From Actinomadura formosensis NBRC 14204 (GTDB lineage: Bacteria; Actinomycetota; Actinomycetes; Streptosporangiales; Streptosporangiaceae), in assembly GCF_001552155.1 (NCBI RefSeq), contig NZ_BCQQ01000023.1, positions 1 through 64,000 on the forward strand: a stretch of DNA of 64,000 bases, given 5' to 3'. Shown piece after piece: positions 1 to 11,661 of this stretch (position 1 is the stretch's first letter; each line of letters opens with the position of its first letter). The notes under the pieces are model-generated. The model saw only the letters and a list, made by a program, of their open reading frames with translations, was not told where the DNA came from and did no database searches. The translations under genes and the position numbers were made by a program.

Positions 1-3000
1 GTGCCGGTCATGAGATAGCCCTGGACGTCCTCGGGCACGTTGCGGAGCCGGGTGACGTAGTCGTGGTGGACGATGCCGGTGAACACTCCGACGTCGGCGC
101 CCTTCAACGACAGCGGGTCGATGCCCGCCCGTTCCAGCGCCTCCCACGACGTCTCCAGCAGCAGCCGCTGCTGCGGATCCATCGCCAGCGCCTCACGCGG
201 CGAGATGCCGAACAGGCCGGCGTCGAACTGCGCGGCCTCGTGCAGGAACCCGCCCGAGCGGGTGTAGCTGGTGCCGGGGTGGCCGGGGTCCGGGTGGTAC
301 AGCCCCTCGACGTCCCAGCCGCGGTCGAGTGGGAAGCCGGACACGGCGTCCCGCTGCTCCACCACCAGCCTCCACAGCTCCTCGGGACTGTCCGCGCCGC
401 CCGGCAGCCGCGTGCTCATCCCGACGATCGCGATCGGCTCGCCGGAGACCGCCGCCGGCGCCGCCACGGCCGGTGGTGCCGCTCGCTCGCCGATCAGCCC
501 GGCCCGCAGGTGGGCCGCGAGGAGCGCGGGGGTCGGGTAGTCGAAGATCAGGGTGCTGGGCAGGTCCACGCCGGTGAAGTCGCGCAGCCGGTTGCGCAGC
601 CTGACCGCGCTGAGGGAGTCGAAGCCGAGGCTCTTGAAGGACCGCTCCTCACCGAACCCGTCCGAGTCGCGGTGCCCGAGCACGACCGCGGTGCTCTCCC
701 GGACCAGGTCCATCACGATCTGGAGCTGTTCGGTGGCCGCCAGCCCGGCCAGCCGGTCCGCCATCGCCCCGCCCGGCCCGTCGCCGCGCGCCACCGCGCG
801 CCGGGCGAGCGGCACCGGTGGTGCGCCGGTGCCGGGCTCCTCGGCCACCGTGCCGGGCAGCGGGTGCCGGGCGCTGAGCGCCTCCGCGCCGCCCGCCGCC
901 GTATCGGTCTCCACCCAGTACCGCCGGTGCTGGAACGCGTAGGTGGGCAGGTCGGTCCCGACCGCCGCGGCCGGCCGGCCGAGCACGGCCGCCCAGTCGA
1001 CGGCCACGCCGCGCACGTGCAGTTCCGCGAGCGCGGTCATGACGTCGGTGGCCTCCGCACCGTTCCTGCGGAGGGTGGCGACGCAGCTCTGCTCCTCCGC
1101 GCCCAGCGTGCCGAGCGCCATCGCGGCGAGGACCCCGCCGGGGCCCAGTTCGAGGAACGTCGTCGCGCCCCTGTCGCGCAGCGCGGTGACGGCATCACCG
1201 AACCGCACCGCGTTCCGCGCCTGATCGACCCAGTAGTCGGGGGTGCCGAACCGGCCGTCCTCGGCGGGACGGCCGGTCAGCGTGGACACGATCGGCAGGT
1301 CGCCGGGCCGGCGCGGCAGGCCGGCCGCGACGGCGCGGAACTCGTCGAGCACGGGTGCCATGAGCGGCGAGTGGAAGGCGTGGCCGACCGGCAGCCTCCG
1401 CGTCTTACGGCCACGGCCGGCCAGCTCGCCGGCGGCGGCCAGCACCGCGTCCTCCGCCCCGGACAGCACCACCGAGTCGGGGCCGTTCACCGCCGCGACG
1501 CAGACCACACCGCCCACCTGGCCGAGCAGCGGCACCACCTCGGCCTCGGCCGCCTGGACCGCGACCATCGCGCCGCCTTCGGGCAGGCCCTGCATCAACC
1601 GGCCGCGTGCCGCGACCAACGTCGCCGCCTCGTCCAGGGCGAGCACCCCGGAGACGTGGGCGGCGGTGATCTCACCGATCGAGTGGCCCGCCAGGAGGTC
1701 CGGTCGCACGCCCCACGACTCGAACAGCCGGAACAGCGCGGTCTCCAGGGCGAACAGGGCGCCCTGTGTGTACATGGTCTGGTCGAGCAGGTCGCCGTCC
1801 GGCGCGGACACCACATCGCGCAGCGGATGTGCCGCGTACCCCCGCAGGTGCTCGTCCACGGCCGCGCACGCGGCGGCGAACGCGTCCCGGAAGACCGGGA
1901 ACGTCTCGGCGAGTTCGCGGCCCATGCCGGCCCACTGGCTGCCCTGACCGGTGAAGAGAATCGCCAGCTTGCCCGGCACCGGAGTGCCGGACACGACCGA
2001 AGGGCTCGCCTCCCCGCTCTCGAAAGCGGTCAGGTCCGCACGGGCCCGGCGCCGGTCGGACGCCACGACCACGGCGCGGTCGTCGAGGTGGGCCCGCTCG
2101 GTGGCGAGCGCGTGGGCGGCGTCGGCGAGGCGCACGTCGGGCCGGTCGCCGAGGAACCGTGCGAGCCGGCCGGCCTGGCCGCGCAGTCCGGCCGGCGTCC
2201 GCCCCGACACGAGCACCGGGACGGGGACACCCGCCGGCTCCGGCGCGGGCTCCGGCGTGGGGGCCGCCGGCTCGTCGGGAGCCGCTTCCAGGATGACGTG
2301 CGCGTTGGTACCGCCGATGCCGAAGGACGACACGGCCGCCCGGCGGGGCCGGCCCGTCTCCGGCCAGTCGCGGGCCTCGGTCAGCAGCGCCACGGCGCCC
2401 GCCGACCAGTCCACCTTGGACGACGGGCGGTCCACGTGCAGCGTCCGGGGCAGCACGCCGTGCCGCATGGCCATAACCATCTTGATCACGCCCGCCGCGC
2501 CCGCCGCCGCCTGCGTGTGCCCGATGTTCGACTTCACCGACCCCAGCCACATCGGCCGGTCGGCCGGCCGGCCCTGGCCGTAGGTCGCCAGGAGCGCCTG
2601 CGCCTCGATCGGGTCGCCGAGCGTCGTGCCGGTGCCGTGTGCCTCCACGGCGTCCACGTCCGCCGCGCGCAGGCCGGCGTCGGCCAGTGCCCTGCGGATC
2701 ACCCGCTGCTGCGCCGGGCCGTTCGGCGCCGTCAGCCCATTCGACGCACCGTCCTGGTTCACCGCCGACCCGCGGACCACCGCCAGCACCCGGTGGCCCC
2801 GGCGGCGGGCGTCGGACAGCCGCTCCACCAGCAGCAGCCCCACGCCCTCGGACCAGCCGGTGCCGTCGGCGCCGTCCGCGAACGCCTTGCACCGGCCGTC
2901 GGGCGCGAGCCCGCGCTGCCGGGAGAACTCCACGAAGGTCTCCACGGTGCCCATCACCATCACGCCGCCCGCCAGCGCCATGGAGCACTCGCCCCGGTTC

Positions 3001-6000
3001 AGCGCCTGCGCCGCCATGTGCAGCGCCACCAGCGAGGAGGAGCAGGCGGTGTCGACCGTGATGGCGGGGCCCTCGAAGCCGAAGTGGTAGGCGACGCGCC
3101 CGGAGACGACGCTGCCCGAGCCGCCGGTGAGCCGGAAGCCCTCGACGCCGGACGCCCGGTGCATCCGCATGCTGTAGTCGTGGCTGTTGACGCCGGCGAA
3201 GACGCCGACGTCCTGCCCGGCGAGCGTGGTCGGGTCGATCGCCGCCCGTTCGAACGCCTCCCAGGACGTCTCCAGCAGCAGCCGCTGCTGCGGGTCCATC
3301 GCGAGCGCCTCGTTCGGCGAGATGCCGAAGAAGGCGGCGTCGAACCCGGCGGCGTCGTCGAGGAAGGCGCCGTGCCGCACGTAGGTGGTGCCCTCGTGGT
3401 CGGGGTCGGGGTGGAAGAGCCCGCCTGTGTCCCAACCGCGGTCGGCCGGGAACTCGGTGACGGCGTCGACCCCGTCGGCCACCACCCGCCACAGGTCCTC
3501 CGGGCTGTGCACGCCGGCCGGGAAGCGGCACGCCATCGCCACGATCGCGATCGGCTCGCCGGCCGGCGCGGCGGGGCCGCCGGGGCCGGCCGGACGGTGC
3601 GCCGTGCCGCCGGCGAGCACGGCGCGCAGGTGCTCGGCGAGCGCCGACGGCTTCGGATAGTCGAAGATCATTGTCGGGGAGAGGGGGAGCCCGGTCGCGG
3701 CGGCCAGCCGGTTGCGCAGCTCCAGGGCGGTCAGCGAGTCGAACCCGGCGTCCTTGAAGGTCCGGCCGGGGTGGACGGCGTCGGCGGTGTGCCCGAGCAC
3801 CTCGGCGGCGTGCCGCCGCACCAGGGCGAGTACGGCCTCGGCCTGCTCGGGGCCGGTGAGGCCGGCGAGGCGGTCCGCCAGGGGCGCGGACACGGCCGCC
3901 CGTGCCGCGGGTCGCGGCGCCGGGACGAGACCGCGCAGCAGCGGCGGGACCGGTTCGCCGGCGGCCGCGGTCGCGCGCAGGGCGAGCAGGTCGAGCTTCG
4001 CCGCCACGAACGTGCCGGAGGCGCCGAGGGCGGCGTCCAGGATGGCCATGCCTTCGGCGGTGGAGAGACCGGCCATGCCCGTCCGCTGGTTGCGCCGCAG
4101 GTCCGCGGCGCCCAGGTGCCGGGTCATGGCGCTGGCCGTCGACCAGTGGCCCCAGGCGAGCGAGACGGCCGGCAGCCCGAGACGGTGCCGCCGGCGGGCC
4201 ACCGCGTCGAGCGCGGTGTTGGCCGCGGCGTAGCCGGCCTGCCCCGGGTTGCCCAGCACGCCTGCCGCCGAGGAGAACAGCACGAACGCGGCGAGGTCCA
4301 GGTCGCGGGTGAGTTCGTCCAGGTGGAGCGCCGCGTCCACCTTCGGCCGCAGCACGGTGTCGACACGTTCCGGGCTCAGCTCGGTGAGCACCCCGTCGTC
4401 GAGGACACCGGCGGTGTGCACCACGGCGGTGAGCGGGTGCTCGGCCGGGACGGCGGCCAGGACGGCCTCCAGCCGGATCCGGTCCGCCGTGTCGCAGGCG
4501 GCGATGGTGACGGACGCTCCCATGGCGGTCAGCTCGTCGTGGAGGTCCGGGGCATGGCCGCGGCGGCTGACCAGGACCAGGTGCCTGATGCCGTGCGCGG
4601 TGACGAGATGCCGGGCCGTGGCCGCGCCGAGTGTTCCGGTGCCACCGGTGATCAGCACGGTGCCACGGGGGTCGAGCGGGCGGCGGTCCCCCGCGTCCTC
4701 GGGCGAGACGCGTGCCAGGCGCGGCACCGCCGCGGCGCCGCCGCGCACCCTCAGCTGCGGTTCGCCGCTCAGCAGCACGGCGGGCAGCACGGGCCGGGAG
4801 GCGTCGTCGAGGTCGGCCAGCACTATCCGGCCCGGGTGCTCCGACTGCGCCGAGCGCACCAGGCCCCACACCGCGGCCGCGTCGAGTTCGGCGCAGTCCC
4901 CGGTGACGACGGCCAGCCGGGTGTCCGCCAGGGCCGGTTCCGCGAGCCACGCCTGGAGCAGTGCCAGCGCGGCGTTGACCGACGCGCGGGGATCCCCGGC
5001 GATGGCCTCGTACAGCAGGAAGTCGGGAGCCGCCGCGGCCGACGCGGCGACGTCCGCGCCGGTCGCGACGGGCACGATGTCGAGGGCGCGGTCCGCGGCG
5101 GGGAGCGGCAGTTCCGTCCAGTCGACACGGAACAGGGCATCGTGCGGCGACGCGCCGGCGATCCCCGCCTGTTCGGGGGAGAACGGTGTGCCGAGGACCG
5201 CGTCGACGGTCATGACGGGTCGCCCCGCGGTGTCGGTCAGCGCCAGCCCGGTCCCCCGCTCCGACGTCGCGCCCGGTCGCACGCGCAGCGCGGTGGCGCC
5301 CGATGCCAGAAGGGTCACCCCGGTCCACACGGACGGGAGCATGTCGCCGGGGACGACGGTGCGGACGGCGGCGTCGAGCAGGGCGGGGTGCATCCCGTAG
5401 CGGTCGGCGTCGCGGAGAGCGGCGCCGTCCAGGCCGACTTCGGTGGCGGCCCCGGCGCCCGGACGTGTCACCTGCGAGGCGGCGGGCGCCAGCGTGCCGT
5501 GCGCGTGGCTCGTCCATGGTGCGTCCAGAGGGGCGTCCGCGGCGCGGGAGTAGATCTCCACGGACCGCCGCCGCGCGTCGTCGGGCTCGCCGACGACGGC
5601 CTGGATGTCGCGGCCGCCTCGCTGTGGCAGCACCACGGGCGCCTCGACGGTCAGTTCGTCGAGGACGGGGGTGGCGGCCAGGTCGCCGAGCCGGACGGCC
5701 ACCTCGACCAGGGCCGCGTTCGGTACCGGGACGGCATCGGCCACGAGGTGGTCCGCGAGCCAGGGCTGCGACTGCGGTGACCACCTCGACGTGGCCGTGA
5801 ATCCGGCCGAGCCGGGCAGGCTGACGACCGCGCCCAGCAACGGGTGGTCAGCCGCCGCCTGTCCCAGCGACGCGGCATCCGCCGCCGGCCGGGCCGGCTG
5901 GAGCCAGTAGTGACGGTGGTCGAAGGCGTAGGTCGGCAGATCCACCCACCCGGACGCGGGCGGCAGCACCTCGGCCCAGTCGACGGTGACGCCCCGCACG

Positions 6001-9000
6001 AACAGCTCGGCGATCGAGGTCAGCAGCCGCCGCATACCGCCGTCGTCACGCCGCAGCGAGCCGGTCACCACCACGTCGGCGGTCCCGGTGATCTCGGTGA
6101 TCGGCTGGACCAGCACCGGGTGGGCACTGATCTCCACGAACACGCCGTGCCCACGCTCGATCAGGTCCGCGACCGCGGGGCCGAAACCCACCTGGTTGCG
6201 CAGGTTCCGGTACCAGTACCCGCCGTCGACGGCACCGGCGTCCCGGATCCAGTCACCGGTGACGGTGGAGTAGAACGGCACCGCCGGCGCCAGCGCGCTG
6301 ATCCCGGCCAGTGATTCGGCAAGCGTGTCGTGGACGTCTTCCACGTGCCGGGTGTGCGAGGCGTAGTCCACCGCCACCCGCCGCACCCGGACACCCTGGC
6401 CCGACAACGCCTCCAGAGCCTCGTCCAGCGCCTGCGCGTCCCCGGCGATCACCACCGAGGACGGCCCGTTGACCGCCGCGACCTCCACCCGGCCCGCCCA
6501 GGGCGTCAACCGGGCGACCGCGTCTTCTTCCGCGAGCGCGACGGAGGCCATGCCGCCGCGGCCGGACAACCGGGCCGCGATGGCCTGGCTGCGCAACGCC
6601 ACCACCCGCGCCGCGTCCTCCAGCGACAACGCACCGGCCGCACACGCCGCCGCGATCTCACCCTGGGAATGGCCCACCACGGCGTCGGGCCGCACACCCA
6701 CCGACGACCACACCGCCGCGAGACCGACCATGACCGCGAAGGTGGCGGGCTGCAGCACGTCGACCCGGTCCATCAGCTCGGGCTCGGCGTCGCCGCGCAA
6801 CACGTCCACCAGGGACCAGTCGACCCACCGGTCCAACGCGGCGGCGCACTCCGCGATCCGTTCGGCGAACACCGGGGACGAGCCGAGCAGTTCCCGGCCC
6901 ATCCCGGCCCACTGCGTCCCCTGGCCCGGGAACACCCACACCAGCTTGCCCGGCACGTCCGCACCGCCCGCGACGAGACCGGGCGCGGGCTCACCGCGCG
7001 CCAGGGCGCCCAGGCCGGTCAGCGCCTCCTCGCGGGAACCCGCCACCACGACGGCCCGCTCGTCCATCACCGCCCGGCGCGCCACCAGCGCCCCGGCCAC
7101 ATCCGCCGGCGGGGTCTCACCGGAATCCCCGATGGACGCCGCCAGCCGACCGGCCTGTCCCGCCAGCGACCCGGCGCTCCGCGCCGACACCACCAGCGGC
7201 ACCACACCCGCCGGCGCCACACCCGCCGGCGCCACACCCGCGGGCGCCGCCTCTTCGGCGGCCGGCTCCTCGGGCGCCTCCTCCAGGATCACATGCGCGT
7301 TCGTGCCGCTGACCCCGAACGAGGACACACCGGCCCGGCGCGGACGGCCGTTCCGGGGCCACTCACGGGCCTCCGTCAGCAACTCCACGGCGCCCGCGGA
7401 CCAATCCACCTCGGTCGTGGGCCCGTCCACGTGCAGCGTCGCCGGAAGTACGCCGTGCCGCAGCGCCTGCACCATCTTGATCACACCGGCCACACCGGCC
7501 GCGGCCTGCGCGTGCCCGATGTTCGACTTCAGCGACCCCAGCCACAACGGCTTCCCGGGGTCCCGCTGCCCATAGGTGGCGAGCAGCGCCCGCGCCTCGA
7601 TCGGATCGCCCAGCGGTGTCCCCGTTCCGTGCGCCTCCACCGCGTCCACATCGGACGGCGCCAGGCCCGCGGCGCCGAGTGCCCTGCGGATCACCCGCTG
7701 CTGCGACAGACCGTTCGGCGCCGTCAGGCCGTTGGACGCGCCGTCCTGGTTCACCGCGCTGCCGCGCAACACCGCCAAGATCCGGTGCCCGCGCTCCCGC
7801 GCCACCGACAGCCGCTCCAGCACGACCACGCCCGCGCCCTCGGCCCAGCCGGTCCCGTCGGCCGTCGCCGAAAACGCCTTGCACCGACCGTCGGGGGCAA
7901 GAGCCCGCTGCCGGGAGAACTCCACGAAGGTGCCGGGTGTCGCCATGACCGTCGCGCCGCCGGCCAGCGCCATCGAGCACTCGCCCTGCCGCAGCGCCTG
8001 CGCGGCGAGGTGAATGGCCACCAGCGACGACGAGCACGCCGTGTCCACCGTGACCGCCGGGCCCTCGAAACCGAACACGTAGGACACCCGGCCCGACGCC
8101 ACGCTCGACGCCGACCCGGTGGTCGCGAAACCTTCCAGTTCCGGCGCGACCACGCCGCCCCCGTAGCCGTGACCGAACACGCCGGAGAACACCCCGACCT
8201 CGGTTCCCTTCAACGAGAGCGGGTCGATGCCGGATCGTTCCAGCGCTTCCCAGGAGGTCTCCAGCAGCAACCGCTGCTGCGGGTCCATCGCCAGCGCCTC
8301 ACGCGGCGAGATACCGAAGAACCCCGCGTCGAACAGCCCGGCCCCGCGCAGGAAGCCGCCCTGACGCGTGTACGAGGTGCCCGCGCGATCGGGATCGGGG
8401 TCGAACAGGCCCTCCAGGTCCCAGCCCCGGTCGTCGGGGAACCCGGAGACGGCGTCGACCCCGCCGGCCACCAGCTTCCACAGGTCCTCCGGTCCCGCCA
8501 CCCCGCCGGGCAGCCGGCAGGCCATGCCCACGATCGCGATCGGTTCGCCGGGGTCGGCCGCCGTGACCGGCCCGGTCACCGATCCGGTGACACCGAGGAC
8601 CTCGGTCCGCAGGCAGGACGCCAGCGCCGCCGGAGTGGGGTGGTCGAAGACGGCGGTGGTGGGCAGCCGCAGCCCGGTGCTCTCCGTCAGCCGGTCGCGC
8701 AGTTCGACGACGGCCATCGAGCTGAAGCCCAGGTCGTGGAAGGCGCGGTCGGCCGGGACCGCCTCGGGTCCCGGCTGCCGCAGCACAACGGCGGCCTGCG
8801 TGCGGACCAGGTCTTCCAGCAGTGTCCGCTGCGCGCGCTCCTCCAGACCGGCCAGCCGGTCACGCAGGGCCGCCGTGACGGCCGCGTCCGGCCTGCTCTG
8901 CCGGGACGGCGTCCCGGCCAGGGCTTTGAGGATCGCGGGAACGGGGGTGCCCGGGGCCGGTGTACCCGCCCTCAGGGCCAGCAGCGGCGAGCGGTCCGTC

Positions 9001-11621
9001 GTGACGGCGAGGTCGAGCGCGGCGAGCAGGTCGCTCAGCCGGCCGGTGGCGCGGGGCCAGCCGAGGAAGGAGGCCGGCAGGTTCCGCAGCCGGCGGTTCC
9101 GCACCACCGCTTCGGACAGGACGCCGTTGACGGCCGCATGGTGGTCGCCGGGTGACCCCAGCAGCCCCGCGGCATCGGACACCACGACGAAGGTGGAAGG
9201 CCCGTCGCCGGCGGTCATCTCATCCAGGTGCAGGGCCAGTCCGGGATCGTCGGCGGCGTGCACCACCGCGGTCACCGGGAGCCGCGGGCCGGCCAACGCG
9301 GCCCGCAGCGGCTCCGGGTCCCGGCCGTCCGCGGTCACCCAGGCGGCGTCCGCCCCGGTGAAGGCGGGTTCGGTGCCGGGCGGACCGACGAGGACCAGGT
9401 GCGCCGCGTTGTGGACCGTGGCCAGCCGGCGTGCGATCGCCGCGCCGTGCCCGGTGTCCGCTCCGGTGACCACCACCGTGCCGGCGGCACCCGGCCACGA
9501 CTCCGCCCGCGGCGCGCCGGTGACGGGCAGGCGGGTCAGCCGGGGCGCCAGCAGTGCCCCCGACCGCACCGCGACCTGCGGCTCGTTCGACGCGATCGCG
9601 GCCATCAGGGTGCCGGGGCCCGGTTCGGCGCCGCCGTCGAGATCGAGGACGGTGAGCGGAGCGTCCGGGAAGGACCGGGCGACGGCCCAGAGCGGAGCGT
9701 CGGCCAGGTTCTGGGCGCCGTCCGTCGCGGTGGCCGCGACCGCGGCGCGGGTGAGGACGACCAGCCGGGAAGCCGCCGGTTCCGGCCGCGCCGCCGAGGC
9801 GCGCACGTGCTCCGCCAGGAGACGGGCGTTGTCGCGTCCCGCGGCGACCGGGTCGTGCGCGGGTCCGGGCGGCCGGACCAGGACCGTCACGTCCGCAACC
9901 GCCTCGGCCCCGGCCGCCGCCGCCAGGTCCGGGTACTGCCGTACCTCGGCGCCGCCCGCGCGCAGCGCGGTGACGAGTCCGGCCGCGGAACCGACCACCG
10001 CCCAGCTCCGGACCGGGGGCGCGGGGTCCGCCGGTGCCGTCACCGGAACCCAATCCACGGTCATCAGCGCGTCGTGGTGCCCGCTCGCCGCGTACCGCAG
10101 CCGGCTCGGCCGGTCCGCCAGGAGACGCCGCTGGACCTTGCCCGACGTGGTCCGGGGGATGCTCGCGACCTCGTGGACCTGCTCGGGCGCCTTGTAGGCG
10201 GAGAGTTCCTCGCGGCACCGGGTCATCAGGGCCTGGACGTCGAACCCGGAGGGGCCGGGGATCACATACGCGACCGGCACTTCGCCGAGCATGTCGTGCG
10301 GCGCACCGGCCACCGCCACATCGGCGACGCCCGGGACCGTGCGCAGGACCGCCTCCACCTCCGTGGGGTGGATGTTCTCCCCACCGCGGATGATGAGCTC
10401 GTTGATCCGGCCGCGAATGGTGAAGTAGCCGGCGTCGTCGCACCGGGCCAGGTCGCCGGTCCGGTACCAGCCGTCCCGCAGCGCCGCGGCGGTCGCCTCC
10501 GGGCTGTTGTGGTAGCCGACCATCACGTTCGGCCCGCTGACCCAGACCTCCCCCTCCTCGCCGGCGGGAACGTCGAGCCCGGTGCCCGGATCGACGACGC
10601 GCACCCCGACACCCGGCACGGGCAGGCCGCAGGACCCGTCGACCCGGGCACCGTCCGGCGGGTTCATGGTGATGGCCCCGCACGTCTCGGTGCTGCCATA
10701 GGCATCGACCAGCGGGACCCCGAAGGTCTCCTCGAACTCCCGGCGCAGCCCGGGCCCGGTGACCGCTCCCCCGACCAGGCCGATCCGCAGGCGGGGCGCG
10801 GAGAAACCGTTCCGCCGGGCGGCCGCCACCAGGCGGTGGTACGTCGTGGGAACACCGGCCAGGAAGGTCGGCTCGTCCTCGCGGAGCGCCCTGATCACGT
10901 CCTCCGCTGAACTCCCGTCCATGATCCGGGCGGTGGCGCCGACCACGGTGACGGAGAGGACGCACGCGATGTGCGAGAGGCTGTGGAACAGCGGGAGAGG
11001 CCAGAGCACCCGGTCCCGGTCCGTCAGCCCCGGAATCGGCACATAGCTGGAGGCGACGGACCAGAGGCAGTTGCGCTGCGTCGACAGGACGCCCTTGGGC
11101 CGGCCGGTCGTCCCCGACGTGTAGAACATCCAGGCCACGTCGTCGAGGCCGAGGTCGTCCCTGGCCGGCGTGTCCGGCTCACCGGCGGCGAGTTCGTCGT
11201 AGGAGTGGGCTCCCACCCGCACCGGGGCATCGCCCGTCACCACCAGCGTGAGGTGCGGCGCGGGCTGGAGCCGCTCCGCCTGCGCGGCATCGGTGATGAC
11301 CACCGTGGCGCCGCTGTCGGCCAGCAGGTACTCCAGCTCGGCACGGGCCGAGGCGGGGTTGAGCGGCACCCCGACACCGCCCGCGCGCACGATCGCGAGA
11401 TAAGCCTCTACGGTGGACACCGTGTTGCCCAGGCAGATGGCCACCCGGTCTCCGTGCCGGACGCCGAGGCCCGCCAGATGCCCGGCCAGCCTGCGCGTCC
11501 GCGCCTCCAGGTCCGCATAGGTGACCGCCCGCCGGTCGTCCGCGAAAGCCACCTTGCCGGGAAAGCGGGCCGCGTTCTCCTGGAGTACGGCAGGCAGCGG
11601 CTTGATGAGGTCGGTGCGCAC
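1..11621 (-). CDS. Modular type I polyketide synthase with CoA-ligase loading module (3' end outside window)
   Basis: One uninterrupted minus-strand frame runs from a GTG at 11621 to the left edge, at least 3873 residues. The GTG follows the P450 stop by 40 nt and has AAAGGA 11 nt upstream. Domains in order: CoA ligase/adenylation (about residues 1-510), a KR-like region (520-905), ACP (Ser near 968), KS1 (1024-1448, Cys 1196), AT1 (Ser 1652), DH-like (1930-2200), KR1 (about 2300-2480), ACP1 (Ser near 2627), KS2 (2686-3110, Cys 2860), AT2 (Ser 3314), ACP2 (Ser 3669), and the start of KS3. The enzyme activates a carboxylic-acid starter and extends it in the cytoplasm. The module order equals that of the first two extension modules of rifamycin-type synthases as I know them; an AHBA-like starter is therefore inferred, not shown. 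The P450 and oxidoreductases upstream probably tailor or supply the product. Confidence 0.95.
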   Translation of the reverse strand, partial: MRTDLIKPLPAVLQENAARFPGKVAFADDRRAVTYADLEARTRRLAGHLAGLGVRHGDRVAICLGNTVSTVEAYLAIVRAGGVGVPLNPASARAELEYLLADSGATVVITDAAQAERLQPAPHLTLVVTGDAPVRVGAHSYDELAAGEPDTPARDDLGLDDVAWMFYTSGTTGRPKGVLSTQRNCLWSVASSYVPIPGLTDRDRVLWPLPLFHSLSHIACVLSVTVVGATARIMDGSSAEDVIRALREDEPTFLAGVPTTYHRLVAAARRNGFSAPRLRIGLVGGAVTGPGLRREFEETFGVPLVDAYGSTETCGAITMNPPDGARVDGSCGLPVPGVGVRVVDPGTGLDVPAGEEGEVWVSGPNVMVGYHNSPEATAAALRDGWYRTGDLARCDDAGYFTIRGRINELIIRGGENIHPTEVEAVLRTVPGVADVAVAGAPHDMLGEVPVAYVIPGPSGFDVQALMTRCREELSAYKAPEQVHEVASIPRTTSGKVQRRLLADRPSRLRYAASGHHDALMTVDWVPVTAPADPAPPVRSWAVVGSAAGLVTALRAGGAEVRQYPDLAAAAGAEAVADVTVLVRPPGPAHDPVAAGRDNARLLAEHVRASAARPEPAASRLVVLTRAAVAATATDGAQNLADAPLWAVARSFPDAPLTVLDLDGGAEPGPGTLMAAIASNEPQVAVRSGALLAPRLTRLPVTGAPRAESWPGAAGTVVVTGADTGHGAAIARRLATVHNAAHLVLVGPPGTEPAFTGADAAWVTADGRDPEPLRAALAGPRLPVTAVVHAADDPGLALHLDEMTAGDGPSTFVVVSDAAGLLGSPGDHHAAVNGVLSEAVVRNRRLRNLPASFLGWPRATGRLSDLLAALDLAVTTDRSPLLALRAGTPAPGTPVPAILKALAGTPSRQSRPDAAVTAALRDRLAGLEERAQRTLLEDLVRTQAAVVLRQPGPEAVPADRAFHDLGFSSMAVVELRDRLTESTGLRLPTTAVFDHPTPAALASCLRTEVLGVTGSVTGPVTAADPGEPIAIVGMACRLPGGVAGPEDLWKLVAGGVDAVSGFPDDRGWDLEGLFDPDPDRAGTSYTRQGGFLRGAGLFDAGFFGISPREALAMDPQQRLLLETSWEALERSGIDPLSLKGTEVGVFSGVFGHGYGGGVVAPELEGFATTGSASSVASGRVSYVFGFEGPAVTVDTACSSSLVAIHLAAQALRQGECSMALAGGATVMATPGTFVEFSRQRALAPDGRCKAFSATADGTGWAEGAGVVVLERLSVARERGHRILAVLRGSAVNQDGASNGLTAPNGLSQQRVIRRALGAAGLAPSDVDAVEAHGTGTPLGDPIEARALLATYGQRDPGKPLWLGSLKSNIGHAQAAAGVAGVIKMVQALRHGVLPATLHVDGPTTEVDWSAGAVELLTEAREWPRNGRPRRAGVSSFGVSGTNAHVILEEAPEEPAAEEAAPAGVAPAGVAPAGVVPLVVSARSAGSLAGQAGRLAASIGDSGETPPADVAGALVARRAVMDERAVVVAGSREEALTGLGALARGEPAPGLVAGGADVPGKLVWVFPGQGTQWAGMGRELLGSSPVFAERIAECAAALDRWVDWSLVDVLRGDAEPELMDRVDVLQPATFAVMVGLAAVWSSVGVRPDAVVGHSQGEIAAACAAGALSLEDAARVVALRSQAIAARLSGRGGMASVALAEEDAVARLTPWAGRVEVAAVNGPSSVVIAGDAQALDEALEALSGQGVRVRRVAVDYASHTRHVEDVHDTLAESLAGISALAPAVPFYSTVTGDWIRDAGAVDGGYWYRNLRNQVGFGPAVADLIERGHGVFVEISAHPVLVQPITEITGTADVVVTGSLRRDDGGMRRLLTSIAELFVRGVTVDWAEVLPPASGWVDLPTYAFDHRHYWLQPARPAADAASLGQAAADHPLLGAVVSLPGSAGFTATSRWSPQSQPWLADHLVADAVPVPNAALVEVAVRLGDLAATPVLDELTVEAPVVLPQRGGRDIQAVVGEPDDARRRSVEIYSRAADAPLDAPWTSHAHGTLAPAASQVTRPGAGAATEVGLDGAALRDADRYGMHPALLDAAVRTVVPGDMLPSVWTGVTLLASGATALRVRPGATSERGTGLALTDTAGRPVMTVDAVLGTPFSPEQAGIAGASPHDALFRVDWTELPLPAADRALDIVPVATGADVAASAAAAPDFLLYEAIAGDPRASVNAALALLQAWLAEPALADTRLAVVTGDCAELDAAAVWGLVRSAQSEHPGRIVLADLDDASRPVLPAVLLSGEPQLRVRGGAAAVPRLARVSPEDAGDRRPLDPRGTVLITGGTGTLGAATARHLVTAHGIRHLVLVSRRGHAPDLHDELTAMGASVTIAACDTADRIRLEAVLAAVPAEHPLTAVVHTAGVLDDGVLTELSPERVDTVLRPKVDAALHLDELTRDLDLAAFVLFSSAAGVLGNPGQAGYAAANTALDAVARRRHRLGLPAVSLAWGHWSTASAMTRHLGAADLRRNQRTGMAGLSTAEGMAILDAALGASGTFVAAKLDLLALRATAAAGEPVPPLLRGLVPAPRPAARAAVSAPLADRLAGLTGPEQAEAVLALVRRHAAEVLGHTADAVHPGRTFKDAGFDSLTALELRNRLAAATGLPLSPTMIFDYPKPSALAEHLRAVLAGGTAHRPAGPGGPAAPAGEPIAIVAMACRFPAGVHSPEDLWRVVADGVDAVTEFPADRGWDTGGLFHPDPDHEGTTYVRHGAFLDDAAGFDAAFFGISPNEALAMDPQQRLLLETSWEAFERAAIDPTTLAGQDVGVFAGVNSHDYSMRMHRASGVEGFRLTGGSGSVVSGRVAYHFGFEGPAITVDTACSSSLVALHMAAQALNRGECSMALAGGVMVMGTVETFVEFSRQRGLAPDGRCKAFADGADGTGWSEGVGLLLVERLSDARRRGHRVLAVVRGSAVNQDGASNGLTAPNGPAQQRVIRRALADAGLRAADVDAVEAHGTGTTLGDPIEAQALLATYGQGRPADRPMWLGSVKSNIGHTQAAAGAAGVIKMVMAMRHGVLPRTLHVDRPSSKVDWSAGAVALLTEARDWPETGRPRRAAVSSFGIGGTNAHVILEAAPDEPAAPTPEPAPEPAGVPVPVLVSGRTPAGLRGQAGRLARFLGDRPDVRLADAAHALATERAHLDDRAVVVASDRRRARADLTAFESGEASPSVVSGTPVPGKLAILFTGQGSQWAGMGRELAETFPVFRDAFAAACAAVDEHLRGYAAHPLRDVVSAPDGDLLDQTMYTQGALFALETALFRLFESWGVRPDLLAGHSIGEITAAHVSGVLALDEAATLVAARGRLMQGLPEGGAMVAVQAAEAEVVPLLGQVGGVVCVAAVNGPDSVVLSGAEDAVLAAAGELAGRGRKTRRLPVGHAFHSPLMAPVLDEFRAVAAGLPRRPGDLPIVSTLTGRPAEDGRFGTPDYWVDQARNAVRFGDAVTALRDRGATTFLELGPGGVLAAMALGTLGAEEQSCVATLRRNGAEATDVMTALAELHVRGVAVDWAAVLGRPAAAVGTDLPTYAFQHRRYWVETDTAAGGAEALSARHPLPGTVAEEPGTGAPPVPLARRAVARGDGPGGAMADRLAGLAATEQLQIVMDLVRESTAVVLGHRDSDGFGEERSFKSLGFDSLSAVRLRNRLRDFTGVDLPSTLIFDYPTPALLAAHLRAGLIGERAAPPAVAAPAAVSGEPIAIVGMSTRLPGGADSPEELWRLVVEQRDAVSGFPLDRGWDVEGLYHPDPGHPGTSYTRSGGFLHEAAQFDAGLFGISPREALAMDPQQRLLLETSWEALERAGIDPLSLKGADVGVFTGIVHHDYVTRLRNVPEDVQGYLMTG
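460..3574 (-). other. PKS module 2: KS-AT(malonyl)-ACP, followed by KS of module 3
   Basis: KS2 keeps the [10 protein letters not shown] site. AT2 has GHSIGE and HAFH, which predicts malonyl-CoA. No reductive domain lies between AT2 and the ACP (LGFDSLSA), so the beta-keto group is kept. A retained ketone after a malonyl extension is what naphthalene-ring formation from an aryl starter needs. KS3 begins directly after a short linker and is cut by the window edge near residue 148 of the domain, before its active-site Cys. Confidence 0.85.
3575..8552 (-). other. PKS module 1: KS-AT(methylmalonyl)-DH(decayed)-KR(B-type)-ACP
   Basis: KS1 has the VDTACSSS active site. AT1 carries GHSQGE and the signature YASH, which by the established rule predicts methylmalonyl-CoA. 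The DH region keeps the first histidine ([12 protein letters not shown]) but has Asp where the HxxxGxxxxP motif expects Gly. Its second motif reads [10 protein letters not shown], with Arg where Gln/His normally follows the catalytic Asp, so dehydration is probably lost. KR1 has an intact TGGTGTLG loop, the FSSAAG and GYAAAN catalytic elements, and an LDD motif, predicting a B-type (D-configured) alcohol. The ACP motif is AGFDSLTA. Confidence 0.85.
8570..11621 (-). other. PKS loading module: CoA ligase - degenerate KR - ACP
   Basis: The N-terminal 510 residues form an ANL-family acid ligase: [11 protein letters not shown] (near residue 170) is the AMP/phosphate loop, YGSTETCG and TGDLARCD follow, and TTSGKVQRR carries the C-terminal catalytic lysine. 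About 400 residues then resemble the structural plus catalytic halves of a ketoreductase, but the nucleotide loop reads [10 protein letters not shown] rather than TGGTGTLG, and the catalytic Tyr position holds His ([11 protein letters not shown]). The ACP motif is DLGFSSM, with the second Ser expected to carry phosphopantetheine. A ligase-type loader means a free acid such as an aromatic starter is adenylated directly on the synthase. Confidence 0.88.
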
Positions 11622-11661
11622 TATGCCGCGGATCCTTTCGGGGACTCGGTGGGGAGAGCGC

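Noticed and set aside
63-5780. Very long open frame on the plus strand (about 1900 codons)
   Set aside because: It lies antisense to the PKS. GC-rich third positions of the real gene remove stops from the opposite strand; the translation is Arg/Pro/Gly-rich with no domain.
1672-5784. Minus-strand 1370-codon frame in another register inside the PKS
   Set aside because: Its translation is low-complexity Arg/Gly/Pro; the register starting at 11621 gives continuous PKS domains through the same DNA.
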